Below are positions 1 through 5,844 of a stretch of DNA of 8,645 bases, one piece after another. The notes below the pieces were generated by a model. The model made no database searches, was not told the origin of the DNA, and saw only the letters and a list, made by a program, of their open reading frames with translations. The position numbers were made by a program, and so were the translations under genes. The stretch's first letter is position 1. Every line of letters starts with the position of its first letter. This stretch comes from Oscillospiraceae bacterium (GTDB taxonomy: Bacteria; Bacillota; Clostridia; Saccharofermentanales; Saccharofermentanaceae), in the NCBI GenBank assembly GCA_902782985.1, contig CACZPC010000002.1:1-8645 (forward strand), written 5' to 3'.

Positions 1-798
1 AAACTTACGGATGCCATGAGGGACTTCGAGGATAATGCCTCCGGATTCGTATTCGAGCCTATCACGGGTGCAGTCGAGGTCAATCGTCTGTCGGATTCTT
101 TCGAGCATCTTGTCAAGCGCATCCAGCAGCTCATGGAGGAGGTCAAGCGAGAGGAGAATACGCTTCGAAAGACGGAGCTCAAGGCTCTTCAGGCTCAGAT
201 CAATCCTCACTTCCTTTACAATACTCTCGATTCCATATCCTGGATGTGCGAAGAAGGCAAGAATGCGGACGCGGTCATGATGGTAAATGCACTGGCTAAG
301 CTCTTCAGGATCAGCATCAGCCGCGGCAAGGAGATGATCCCTATCGAAAAGGAAGTTCAGCATGCCGAATGCTATCTTCAGATCCAGAAGTTCAGATATA
401 CAAATCAGTTCGATTATAAGTTTGAGGTTCAGGAGTCCTGCAAGCAGTATCTGTGCAACAAGATCACGCTTCAGCCGCTGATCGAGAATGCGCTTTATCA
501 CGGACTTAACATGATAGACGAGGGGCATATAATCATCAGGATCTTCGAGGATCAGGATGATGTCATCCTCGAGGTGGAAGATAACGGAGTAGGAATGAGC
601 GAAGAGCAGATCAGTGAGCTTTTCGAGAACGATATCACCGATAAGCACGGTATCGGAGTCAAGAATGTCAACGACAGGATCAAGATCTACTTCGGTGAAA
701 AGTATGGTATCACTATAAGATCCGAGCTCGACGAAGGAACATGTGTATCCATAAGGATCCCCAAGATCACGGAGGACGATAAGTATGAGAAGAAATAA
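1..798 (+). CDS. Sensor histidine kinase, LytS/YesM type (3' part, 5'-truncated by window)
   Basis: This is a membrane sensor kinase that would autophosphorylate on His and pass the phosphate to a YesN-type response regulator. The frame is open from base 1, so the N-terminal sensor and membrane segments lie upstream. An ATG at 16 exists but lies inside the protein. The visible fragment (265 residues) starts with the end of a HAMP/linker helix rich in Glu, Lys and Arg. The His_kinase motif QINPHFLYNTLD follows, with phospho-acceptor His at codon 70 (208-210). The HATPase_c domain has an N box LQPLIENALYHG, a G1 box VEDNGVGM and a G2 segment KHGIGVKNVNDRI. It ends in TAA at 796-798, overlapping the next gene by 14 bp, which implies coupled expression with the sugar-binding protein. 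The family call is secure; the stimulus is inferred only from the neighbour. Confidence 0.93.
   Translation, partial: KLTDAMRDFEDNASGFVFEPITGAVEVNRLSDSFEHLVKRIQQLMEEVKREENTLRKTELKALQAQINPHFLYNTLDSISWMCEEGKNADAVMMVNALAKLFRISISRGKEMIPIEKEVQHAECYLQIQKFRYTNQFDYKFEVQESCKQYLCNKITLQPLIENALYHGLNMIDEGHIIIRIFEDQDDVILEVEDNGVGMSEEQISELFENDITDKHGIGVKNVNDRIKIYFGEKYGITIRSELDEGTCVSIRIPKITEDDKYEKK
771..775 (+). promoter_or_regulatory. Ribosome binding site GGAGG for the sugar-binding protein
   Basis: GGAGG lies 9 nt before the ATG at 785, inside the last codons of the kinase gene. It fixes the start of the overlapping downstream gene and supports translation from the same mRNA as the kinase. Confidence 0.75.
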
Positions 799-1798
799 GT
801 TCGGCTCCCACGGTCTTCTGATAATAAGTGCGTTTATGTTTATCCTGGTCGCCGTCGCAGTGTTCGGTATATTTTTCCGTATGAACAATACCGGATCGAT
901 CTTTAAGACCAAGGACACCAGATCATATGTAGCCGTTATAGGCAAATCAAGTGAATCGGCATTCTGGCTCAGCGTTTCCTCGGGAGCACGAGCCGCGGCC
1001 GCCGAATATAATCTTGATATGACTTTTGAAGCTCCCGACAGTGAAGAGGATTATGAAGCTCAGAATGAGATGATCCGAAATGCCGTCGCTAACGGTGCCG
1101 AAGCAATAGTGTTTTCAGCCATTGATTACAGCGCTAATGCCAAAGCGATAAGAGAGGCGATAGATGCGGGTGTGCCCGTAATAGTAATAGACAGTGATGT
1201 TGCATGCAGCGATGTTTCATGCAGGATCATGACGGACAATTATCTGGCCGGGAGGATGGCAGGAGTCCAGGCTCTTATCAATAATCCCGGGGAGCTTACC
1301 GTCGGAGTCGTCAATTATGATATCAATTCCGCTAACGGTCAGCAGAGAGAGCAGGGCTTTTGTGATGCAGTCTCGGAATCCGGGAGAGTCACCGACATAT
1401 ATACGGTCAATTGCGTATCGACTCAGGATTCGGCATACGAAGGGACCATGGAACTTCTGAGAGATCATCCCGACATAAATACCATTGCGGCTTTGAACGA
1501 GCTGATGAGCCTGGGATCCGGATATGCCATAAGGGATCTGGGACTTGCAGACAGCGTAGACATCTATGCTTTTGACAGCAATGTCATATCGGTAGGAATG
1601 CTGGAGACAGGCGAGATACAGGGCCTTGTAGTCCAGAATCCGTATGCCATGGGATATCTCGGAGTGGAGAATGCATACAGGCTGATAAACGGCCTCCCGC
1701 TGCCGTCGGAGCAGATCGATACTACCACTACCTATGTGTCCGCATCCAATATGTATGATGTGGATATCCAGAGGATGATATTCAAGTTCGAGGAATGA
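785..1798 (+). CDS. Membrane-anchored sugar-binding protein (Peripla_BP_4 / RbsB-like), probable sensor partner of the kinase
   Basis: This is a type I periplasmic binding protein of 337 aa. Residues 1-8 are basic and residues 10-31 form one hydrophobic helix. There is no Cys lipobox, so it is probably held by an uncleaved N-terminal anchor with the binding domain outside. The two-lobed domain covers about residues 46-325. Counterparts of ligand residues in ribose-binding proteins appear in order: SSESAFW (55-61), PVIVIDSD with Asp136, GQQREQG with Arg188, ALNEL with Asn238, YAFDSN with Asp264, and VQNPYAMGY with Gln284. Overlap with a LytS-type kinase, and no permease or ATPase gene on its visible side, suggest sensing rather than transport. 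Clostridium beijerinckii XylFII, which works with LytS and YesN in xylose sensing, is a known precedent. The exact sugar cannot be read from sequence. A transport role remains possible if ABC genes lie upstream. Confidence 0.85.
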   Translation: MRRNKFGSHGLLIISAFMFILVAVAVFGIFFRMNNTGSIFKTKDTRSYVAVIGKSSESAFWLSVSSGARAAAAEYNLDMTFEAPDSEEDYEAQNEMIRNAVANGAEAIVFSAIDYSANAKAIREAIDAGVPVIVIDSDVACSDVSCRIMTDNYLAGRMAGVQALINNPGELTVGVVNYDINSANGQQREQGFCDAVSESGRVTDIYTVNCVSTQDSAYEGTMELLRDHPDINTIAALNELMSLGSGYAIRDLGLADSVDIYAFDSNVISVGMLETGEIQGLVVQNPYAMGYLGVENAYRLINGLPLPSEQIDTTTTYVSASNMYDVDIQRMIFKFEE

Positions 1799-2662
1799 TC
1801 AGCTGTTCTCCGAATAGGCTCTGTACCGGGAAGGTGACATATTCTTCTCTTCCTTGAAGATCCTGTTAAAGCTGGGGATGCTCTTAAATCCCGACAGCAT
1901 GGCAATATCGGTGACGGTAAGTGTCTTATCAGGCAGCAGGGATAATGCCTTCTCGATCCTGATCATATTGAGCCACTTATTATAGTTTTGTCCCGTGACC
2001 TGCTTGAATATCCTCGAAAAGTAGTCCTTGCTTATTCCCGCCATCTCGGCAGCCCGCGCCTGTGTAATGTCATCTCCCGTAAGATTGCTTCTTATGTAGT
2101 CGGTGACCTCGGTGATCTTTCTTATCGTATTCTCAGGCAGCGTACCGGTCGTGACCGAATCGGCGTCACCGGCCAGTTCATCCCTGGAGGCGTCAAGCAG
2201 AAGCATCAGGTCGAGCAGCATCTTGGTGCATTTTATCTCGCGGTTGGCATCCTTAGCCTCCCAGATGTGCCTCATATCCTTTATGACGGAAGTAAGAGCC
2301 GATGACAGCTCGGGATGGTCTGCGGCTCTTATGATGTGGATATCATGGTAGTAGTGCATTATCCTGCCGAAATCATAAAGCGAATCCGCGAAAGTATTGC
2401 TGAACTGGACTATCGCCGAAGAGTGCCTGTCGGCATCGATTATCTCATGTATCTCCATCGGCCATACAAGCAGTATGTCGCCCTCGACAGCCGTATATCT
2501 CGTCTCATTGATCATATATAGATTCTTGTCGCCTTTGCCGACCAGGATGATCTCCCCGTAAAAGTGCCAGTGCGCCGGGAAAGAGTGCTCAGGCATTCTG
2601 TCTGCGATGTTTATGGCATTGCGATTTTGAAAACGAAAGGCTTCATATTGCTTAAGATCCAT
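1799..2662 (-). CDS. AraC-family transcriptional regulator (cupin sensor + AraC HTH)
   Basis: This is a 287-aa cytoplasmic transcription factor. The N-terminal half (about residues 25-90) is an AraC-type cupin with HSFPAHWHFYGEIILV and the stretch EGDILLVWPMEIHEI, which normally binds a small effector such as a sugar. The C-terminal ~100 residues are the two-helix-turn-helix AraC domain: the first unit covers ARAAEMAGISKDYFSRIFKQ, the second TVTDIAMLSGFKSIPSFNRIFK, with the family ending NMSPSRYRAY. I chose the ATG at 2662 because AGGAGG (complement of 2669-2674) sits 6 nt upstream. The frame stays open to an ATG at 2749, but those 29 extra residues are not family-like and would begin upstream of the predicted promoter's start site. 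It is divergent to the SDR-ADH operon, its likely target. Its TGA abuts the stop of the gene facing it. Confidence 0.92.
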   Translation of the reverse strand: MDLKQYEAFRFQNRNAINIADRMPEHSFPAHWHFYGEIILVGKGDKNLYMINETRYTAVEGDILLVWPMEIHEIIDADRHSSAIVQFSNTFADSLYDFGRIMHYYHDIHIIRAADHPELSSALTSVIKDMRHIWEAKDANREIKCTKMLLDLMLLLDASRDELAGDADSVTTGTLPENTIRKITEVTDYIRSNLTGDDITQARAAEMAGISKDYFSRIFKQVTGQNYNKWLNMIRIEKALSLLPDKTLTVTDIAMLSGFKSIPSFNRIFKEEKNMSPSRYRAYSENS

Positions 2663-2668
2663 AAAGAA

Positions 2669-2674
2669 CCTCCT
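2669..2674 (-). promoter_or_regulatory. Ribosome binding site AGGAGG for the AraC gene
   Basis: CCTCCT on the plus strand reads AGGAGG on the minus strand, 6 nt before the ATG at 2662. It decides this start over the longer frame beginning at 2749. Confidence 0.85.
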
Positions 2675-2690
2675 GTCGGATGACAAAAAA

Positions 2691-2729
2691 TGAGAAGCTT
2701 TAAAACATGATCTGAGAAGAATGATAACA
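2691..2729. promoter_or_regulatory. Probable AraC-type operator: 17-bp imperfect direct repeat, 22-bp period
   Basis: TGAGAAG occurs at 2691-2697 and again at 2713-2719. The match continues with the pattern TGAGAAGnnTnAnAACA in both copies (2691-2707 and 2713-2729; 13 of 17 positions identical). A direct repeat spaced by about two helical turns is the usual layout of AraC-family half-sites. The copy nearer the SDR gene would cover the -35 position of the candidate SDR promoter (an activating position). Both copies fall just downstream of the predicted AraC start site (an autorepressing position). The identity of the binding protein is inferred from position. Confidence 0.5.
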
Positions 2730-2749
2730 ACTGATAGGGTATATTTCAA
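2721..2749 (-). promoter_or_regulatory. Predicted sigma-A promoter of the AraC gene
   Basis: On the minus strand TTGAAA (2749-2744) and TATCAT (2726-2721) are separated by exactly 17 bp, each one mismatch from consensus. Transcription would start near 2714, giving a 5' leader of about 50 nt that carries the AGGAGG site. Confidence 0.65.
2740..2745 (+). promoter_or_regulatory. Candidate -10 box of the SDR-ADH operon (activator-dependent)
   Basis: TATATT at 2740-2745 would place the start near 2752. The expected -35 position (2717-2722, AAGAAT) does not resemble the consensus and lies in the proximal copy of the direct repeat, as expected of a promoter that needs an AraC-type activator. TAATAT at 2755-2760 is an alternative -10. 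Both would favour the internal ATG at 2786 for the SDR gene. Confidence 0.35.
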
Positions 2750-2761
2750 GGTAGTAATATC

Positions 2762-3811
2762 ATGCGAAAGGAATATGCCGCGACTATGAAAAGAGCTCTA
2801 TTCATCGGAGGCACAGGGATAATCAGTACGGCTATCGTCAGAAGGCTTGCGGAAGATCCAATGTGGGAAGTCTGGGTACTCAACAGAGGTAACAGGAATT
2901 CGGTATTACCCGATTCGGTAAAGACGATAACGGCAGATATCAATGACGAAGCCGATGTTATCTTAAAGCTCGGCGATATGCATTTCGATTCCGTATGTGA
3001 ATTCATAGGATTTACAGTGGATCAGATCGAGCGTGACTACCGTATCTTTAAGGGCAGAACGGATCAGTATATCTTTACGAGTTCGGCATCTGCATATAAT
3101 AAGCCCGCGGCAAGTTATGTGATCACGGAAGGCACCACGCTTTCTAATCCTCACTGGGAATACTCAAGAAACAAGATCGTATGCGAGGAATTCCTTATGA
3201 AGAAGTACAGGGAAGAGGGCTTCCCCGTTACGATCGTACGCCCGAGTCATACATATGACGAGAGGAATATTCCGCTGGGCGTTCACGGTACCAAAGGATT
3301 CTGGCAGGCCATCAAGAGGATGAGAGAGAATAAGCCCGTTATCATCCAGGGTGACGGAAGTTCGCTTTGGACCGTTACATGGAATGAGGATTTTGCGATC
3401 GGATATACAGGTCTTATGGGCAACAGACATGCCATAGGTGAAGCATTCCAGATAACATCAGATGAAGTCCTTACCTGGGATCAGATCTATAAAACGGTAG
3501 CGGACGCTCTCGGCGTTGAGCTTATCCCTTATCATATATCTTCCGAATTCCTGTCGGCGTGCGGAGATAAGTACGGTTTTGATTTTGAGGGAAGCCTTAC
3601 GGGTGATAAGTCGGTATCGGTGGTATTCGATAACAGTAAGATCAAGCGACTTGCGCCTGAAATGACCACGCATGTGAGATTCGACGAAGGCGTCAGGAGG
3701 TCACTTGATCATATTCTGTCTCACCCCGAATGTCAGGTTGAAGATCCCGAATTTGATGAATGGTGTGACAAGATAATAAACATATTGGAAGAGGCTAAGA
3801 CAAAGATCTAA
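2762..3811 (+). CDS. Extended short-chain dehydrogenase (NAD-dependent epimerase/dehydratase family)
   Basis: This is a Rossmann-fold oxidoreductase of 349 aa, the usual size for the family. Visible marks, numbered from the ATG at 2762, are ALFIGGTGIIS (12-22) for dinucleotide binding, VLNRG (39-43) after the second strand, Ser107/Ser108 in the TSSASAY segment, and the catalytic Tyr134-xxx-Lys138 in EYSRNK. VRPSHTY (159-165) matches the usual post-catalytic strand, and the C-terminal part would bind the substrate. It is cytosolic; the substrate is unknown, probably a nucleotide sugar or free sugar derivative. The start is uncertain. ATG 2762 has AAGG 10 nt upstream; ATG 2786 gives the more typical MKRALFIGGTG beginning but its AAAGGA lies 13 nt away. 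The alcohol dehydrogenase gene follows after 11 bp, so the two form an operon, divergent from the AraC regulator. Confidence 0.88.
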   Translation: MRKEYAATMKRALFIGGTGIISTAIVRRLAEDPMWEVWVLNRGNRNSVLPDSVKTITADINDEADVILKLGDMHFDSVCEFIGFTVDQIERDYRIFKGRTDQYIFTSSASAYNKPAASYVITEGTTLSNPHWEYSRNKIVCEEFLMKKYREEGFPVTIVRPSHTYDERNIPLGVHGTKGFWQAIKRMRENKPVIIQGDGSSLWTVTWNEDFAIGYTGLMGNRHAIGEAFQITSDEVLTWDQIYKTVADALGVELIPYHISSEFLSACGDKYGFDFEGSLTGDKSVSVVFDNSKIKRLAPEMTTHVRFDEGVRRSLDHILSHPECQVEDPEFDEWCDKIINILEEAKTKI

Positions 3812-3816
3812 AGGAG
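3811..3816 (+). promoter_or_regulatory. Ribosome binding site AAGGAG for the alcohol dehydrogenase
   Basis: AAGGAG begins on the last base of the SDR stop codon and lies 6 nt before the ATG at 3823. It is a strong site that ties the two genes into one mRNA. Confidence 0.8.
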
Positions 3817-3822
3817 AGCTAA

Positions 3823-4998
3823 ATGGAGAATTTTACTTATTATTCGCCCACTAAATTCGTATTCGGCAAGGAGACGGAGAATGAAGCCGGTAAGCTCGTT
3901 AAGGAGTTCGGCGGCAGCAAGGTTCTTATCCACTATGGCGGAGGAAGCGTCGTAAGATCCGGACTCCTCGACAGAGTCAGGGCATCTTTGAATACGGAAG
4001 GTGTGCCTTTCGTAGAGCTGGGTGGAGTAAAGCCCAATCCCAGGAGCGGACTGGTATATGAAGGTATCGATCTGTGCAGGAAAGAAGGTGTTGACTTCGT
4101 ACTTGCAGTAGGAGGCGGAAGCACTATCGATTCAGCCAAAGCCATAGCGGCCGGTGTTGTGTACGACGGAGATTTCTGGGACTTTTATCAGGGAAAGTGG
4201 ATCGAGGCGGCCCTCGGCGTAGGAACTATCCTTACTATCGCCGCTGCAGGCAGTGAAGGAAGTCCGGATTCAGTAATCACAAAGGAAGAAGGAATGTTCA
4301 AGCGCGGTGCAAGCGGTGATGCCATACGTCCCAAGTTCAGCATCCTGAATCCCGCTCTCACTCAGACATTGCCGCCTCATCAGACGGCTGCCGGTATCAC
4401 TGATATCATGGCACATCTCTATGAGCGCTATATCACCAACAGCAGGGAAGTAGAAGTTACCGACAGACTTATCGAAGGACTTCTGCTTACTATGGTCCAT
4501 GAAGGCCCCAGAGTTATTGCAGATCCCGATAATTACGAGGCCAGAGCCAATATAATGTGGGCAGGTACGATGGCACATAATCATTCCTGCGGCGTCGGAA
4601 GATCTCAGGACTGGCTCAGCCACATGATCGAGCATGAATTTTCGGCACTTTATGATGTGGCACACGGAGCAGGACTTGCAGTTACAATGCCTGCGGTATT
4701 TACTTTCGAGATGGAGCATAATGTAATGAGATTTGCTCAGGTCGCCGTAAGAGTATGGGGTTGCCAGATGGATTTTGAGCATCCTGAAGTAACGGCCAAG
4801 GCGGGTATAGAAGCTCTCCGTAATTTCCTGATCTCCATCGGAATGCCCTCGAACTTCAAAGAGCTCGGTGCCAGGGAAGAGGATATCCCTCAGCTTGTCG
4901 ATACGCTTTGTAACGGCGACGGCAGAGACGGTACTATCTCAGGCTTCCTTACACTTAATGAAGAGGACTGCACTAAGATCTATAAGATGATGATCTGA
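3823..4998 (+). CDS. Metal-dependent alcohol dehydrogenase, YqhD/BDH type
   Basis: This 391-aa cytosolic group III (iron-containing) alcohol dehydrogenase would interconvert an aldehyde and an alcohol with NAD(P)H. The cofactor part has YGGGSVVRSG (38-47) and the hallmark GGGSTIDSAKAIA (97-109). The metal ligands are visible as Asp194 and His198 (GITDIMAHLYERY), His267 (LSHMIEHE) and His281 (VAHGAGLAV). These are the same residue numbers as in E. coli YqhD, so the fold is aligned with almost no gaps over that span. YqhD and BDH enzymes usually favour NADPH and accept many aldehydes, which makes the natural substrate hard to infer. The start follows a strong ribosome site 6 nt upstream. It is second in the operon with the SDR, probably under control of the divergent AraC protein. 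A role in disposing of an aldehyde produced during sugar catabolism is plausible but unproven. Confidence 0.93.
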   Translation: MENFTYYSPTKFVFGKETENEAGKLVKEFGGSKVLIHYGGGSVVRSGLLDRVRASLNTEGVPFVELGGVKPNPRSGLVYEGIDLCRKEGVDFVLAVGGGSTIDSAKAIAAGVVYDGDFWDFYQGKWIEAALGVGTILTIAAAGSEGSPDSVITKEEGMFKRGASGDAIRPKFSILNPALTQTLPPHQTAAGITDIMAHLYERYITNSREVEVTDRLIEGLLLTMVHEGPRVIADPDNYEARANIMWAGTMAHNHSCGVGRSQDWLSHMIEHEFSALYDVAHGAGLAVTMPAVFTFEMEHNVMRFAQVAVRVWGCQMDFEHPEVTAKAGIEALRNFLISIGMPSNFKELGAREEDIPQLVDTLCNGDGRDGTISGFLTLNEEDCTKIYKMMI

Positions 4999-5017
4999 AA
5001 GGCTTGGCGGCTTTTCA
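4996..5017 (+). terminator. Weak candidate terminator hairpin after the alcohol dehydrogenase
   Basis: TGAAAGGC (4996-5003) pairs with GCTTTTCA (5010-5017), 8 bp with one G-T pair and a 6-nt loop. It begins in the stop codon. The T run is inside the stem and nothing T-rich follows, so termination here would be modest. Confidence 0.3.
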
Positions 5018-5029
5018 AATAACCTCCGT

Positions 5030-5085
5030 AAATTGACTTCAATACCATCTGTGTTAGAATTACATAGATATTTTGAAGTCAATTT
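5030..5085. repeat. 56-bp nested palindrome overlapping a promoter
   Basis: The outer arms AAATTGACTTCAA (5030-5042) and TTGAAGTCAATTT (5073-5085) are a perfect 13-bp inverted repeat. Inside them ATCTGTGT (5047-5054) and ACATAGAT (5062-5069) pair with one G-T, leaving a 7-base centre TAGAATT. Six T bases (5083-5088) end the element. Each outer arm holds a TTGA-NN-TCAA box, and the two boxes are 40 bp apart centre to centre. It could be a double operator, a transcript hairpin, or a small mobile palindrome. The symmetry is directly visible; the role is not. Confidence 0.75.
5033..5060 (+). promoter_or_regulatory. Predicted sigma-A promoter of the GlmU-like/glmM operon
   Basis: TTGACT (5033-5038) and TAGAAT (5055-5060) are 16 bp apart, and TG one base before the -10 makes it an extended -10 promoter. 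The start would be near 5067. The -35 box is part of the left arm of the palindrome, and the right arm lies at about +7 to +19, so a protein bound to these arms would block or modulate this promoter. Confidence 0.7.
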
Positions 5086-5152
5086 TTTGCCCTTTTTGTC
5101 GTAGGGCGAATGATCGGGCAGCAGCTTTGTCCGCCGTCCGAAGGATATAGAT

Positions 5153-5158
5153 AAGAGG
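5153..5158 (+). promoter_or_regulatory. Ribosome binding site AAGAGG for the GlmU-like gene
   Basis: AAGAGG lies 6 nt before the ATG at 5165. It is a moderate match at good spacing, and there is no competing start nearby. Confidence 0.6.
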
Positions 5159-5164
5159 TTATTT

Positions 5165-5824
5165 ATGTATAAGATTACTGATCTTTATGATCTTGATCAT
5201 ACGCTTGCAAAGGACTACCTTGCGGGGTTTACATACCCCTGGGAGGCTCTTAAGGGAATAAAGGAATTAATCCTGTCGCTTGGGCCGAAGCTCGGAGAGG
5301 ATTACGAAGAAGTATCCGAGAATGTCTGGGTACATAAGACCGCTAAGGTGTTCCCCTCTGCTTATCTCGGAGCACCGTGCATCATCGGTCCTGAGACGGA
5401 GGTAAGGCACTGTGCATTTATCAGAGGCTCTGCCCTCGTAGGGGCCAACTGCGTAGTCGGTAATTCGGTCGAGCTTAAGAACGTTATCCTTTTCGATCAT
5501 GTTCAGACTCCTCACTATAATTATGTAGGTGACAGTATCCTCGGGTATTATTCTCATATGGGAGCCGGCTCCATAACTTCTAATGTCAAGTCGGATAAGA
5601 AGCTTGTCGTTGTCCATAACGGGGATGAGGATATCGAGACCGGTATCAAGAAATTCGGTGCCATGCTAGGTGACTATGTAGAGGTAGGCTGCAACAGTGT
5701 ATGTAATCCCGGTACTGTTATCGGCAGACACAGCAATATCTATCCTACTTCCTGTGTAAGAGGAGTAGTTCCCGCAGACAGCATCTATAAGAACAACGGC
5801 GATATCGTGCCTAAGCACGACTGA
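5165..5824 (+). CDS. Stand-alone GlmU-like left-handed beta-helix acetyltransferase (often named UDP-GlcNAc pyrophosphorylase)
   Basis: This 219-aa protein consists of a short N-terminal helix region (1-45, with YPWEALKGI) and a hexapeptide-repeat beta-helix (about 53-205). It lacks the GxGTRM nucleotidyltransferase half of GlmU, so the common product name is misleading. Residues 87-146 align without gaps to E. coli GlmU 333-392 (offset 246, GlmU positions recalled). Arg87, Lys105, His117, Tyr120, Ala134, Asn140 and Lys146 match Arg333, Lys351, catalytic His363, Tyr366, Ala380, Asn386 and Lys392. Only Asn377 differs (His131). This points to acetyl-CoA-dependent N-acetylation of glucosamine-1-phosphate or a similar sugar phosphate. 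glmM, which makes that substrate, starts 20 bp downstream in the same operon. The protein is cytosolic and probably trimeric, as is usual for the fold. The fold is certain; the reaction is a strong inference. Confidence 0.87.
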   Translation: MYKITDLYDLDHTLAKDYLAGFTYPWEALKGIKELILSLGPKLGEDYEEVSENVWVHKTAKVFPSAYLGAPCIIGPETEVRHCAFIRGSALVGANCVVGNSVELKNVILFDHVQTPHYNYVGDSILGYYSHMGAGSITSNVKSDKKLVVVHNGDEDIETGIKKFGAMLGDYVEVGCNSVCNPGTVIGRHSNIYPTSCVRGVVPADSIYKNNGDIVPKHD

Positions 5825-5833
5825 TAAGAAAGC

Positions 5834-5837
5834 AGGA
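5834..5837 (+). promoter_or_regulatory. Ribosome binding site AGGA for glmM
   Basis: AGGA in the context AAGCAGGA lies 7 nt before the ATG at 5845, within the 20-bp gap after the upstream stop codon. It supports independent initiation within one operon. Confidence 0.55.
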
Positions 5838-5844
5838 TTATCGA

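Noticed and set aside
2663..2749. Extension of the AraC protein to an ATG at 2749
   Set aside because: The 29 extra residues are not family-like, the ATG lies upstream of the predicted transcription start near 2714, and a strong AGGAGG serves the ATG at 2662.
4270..4782. Open frame of 170 codons on the minus strand opposite the alcohol dehydrogenase
   Set aside because: It lies entirely inside a conserved enzyme gene, is rich in Cys, His and Ser, and resembles no family. It is an antisense shadow.
5030..5088. Reading the palindrome as a plain intrinsic terminator only
   Set aside because: The stem is AT-rich and interrupted by an internal loop, and its left arm supplies the -35 of a good promoter. 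A terminator role is possible but does not explain the layout by itself.
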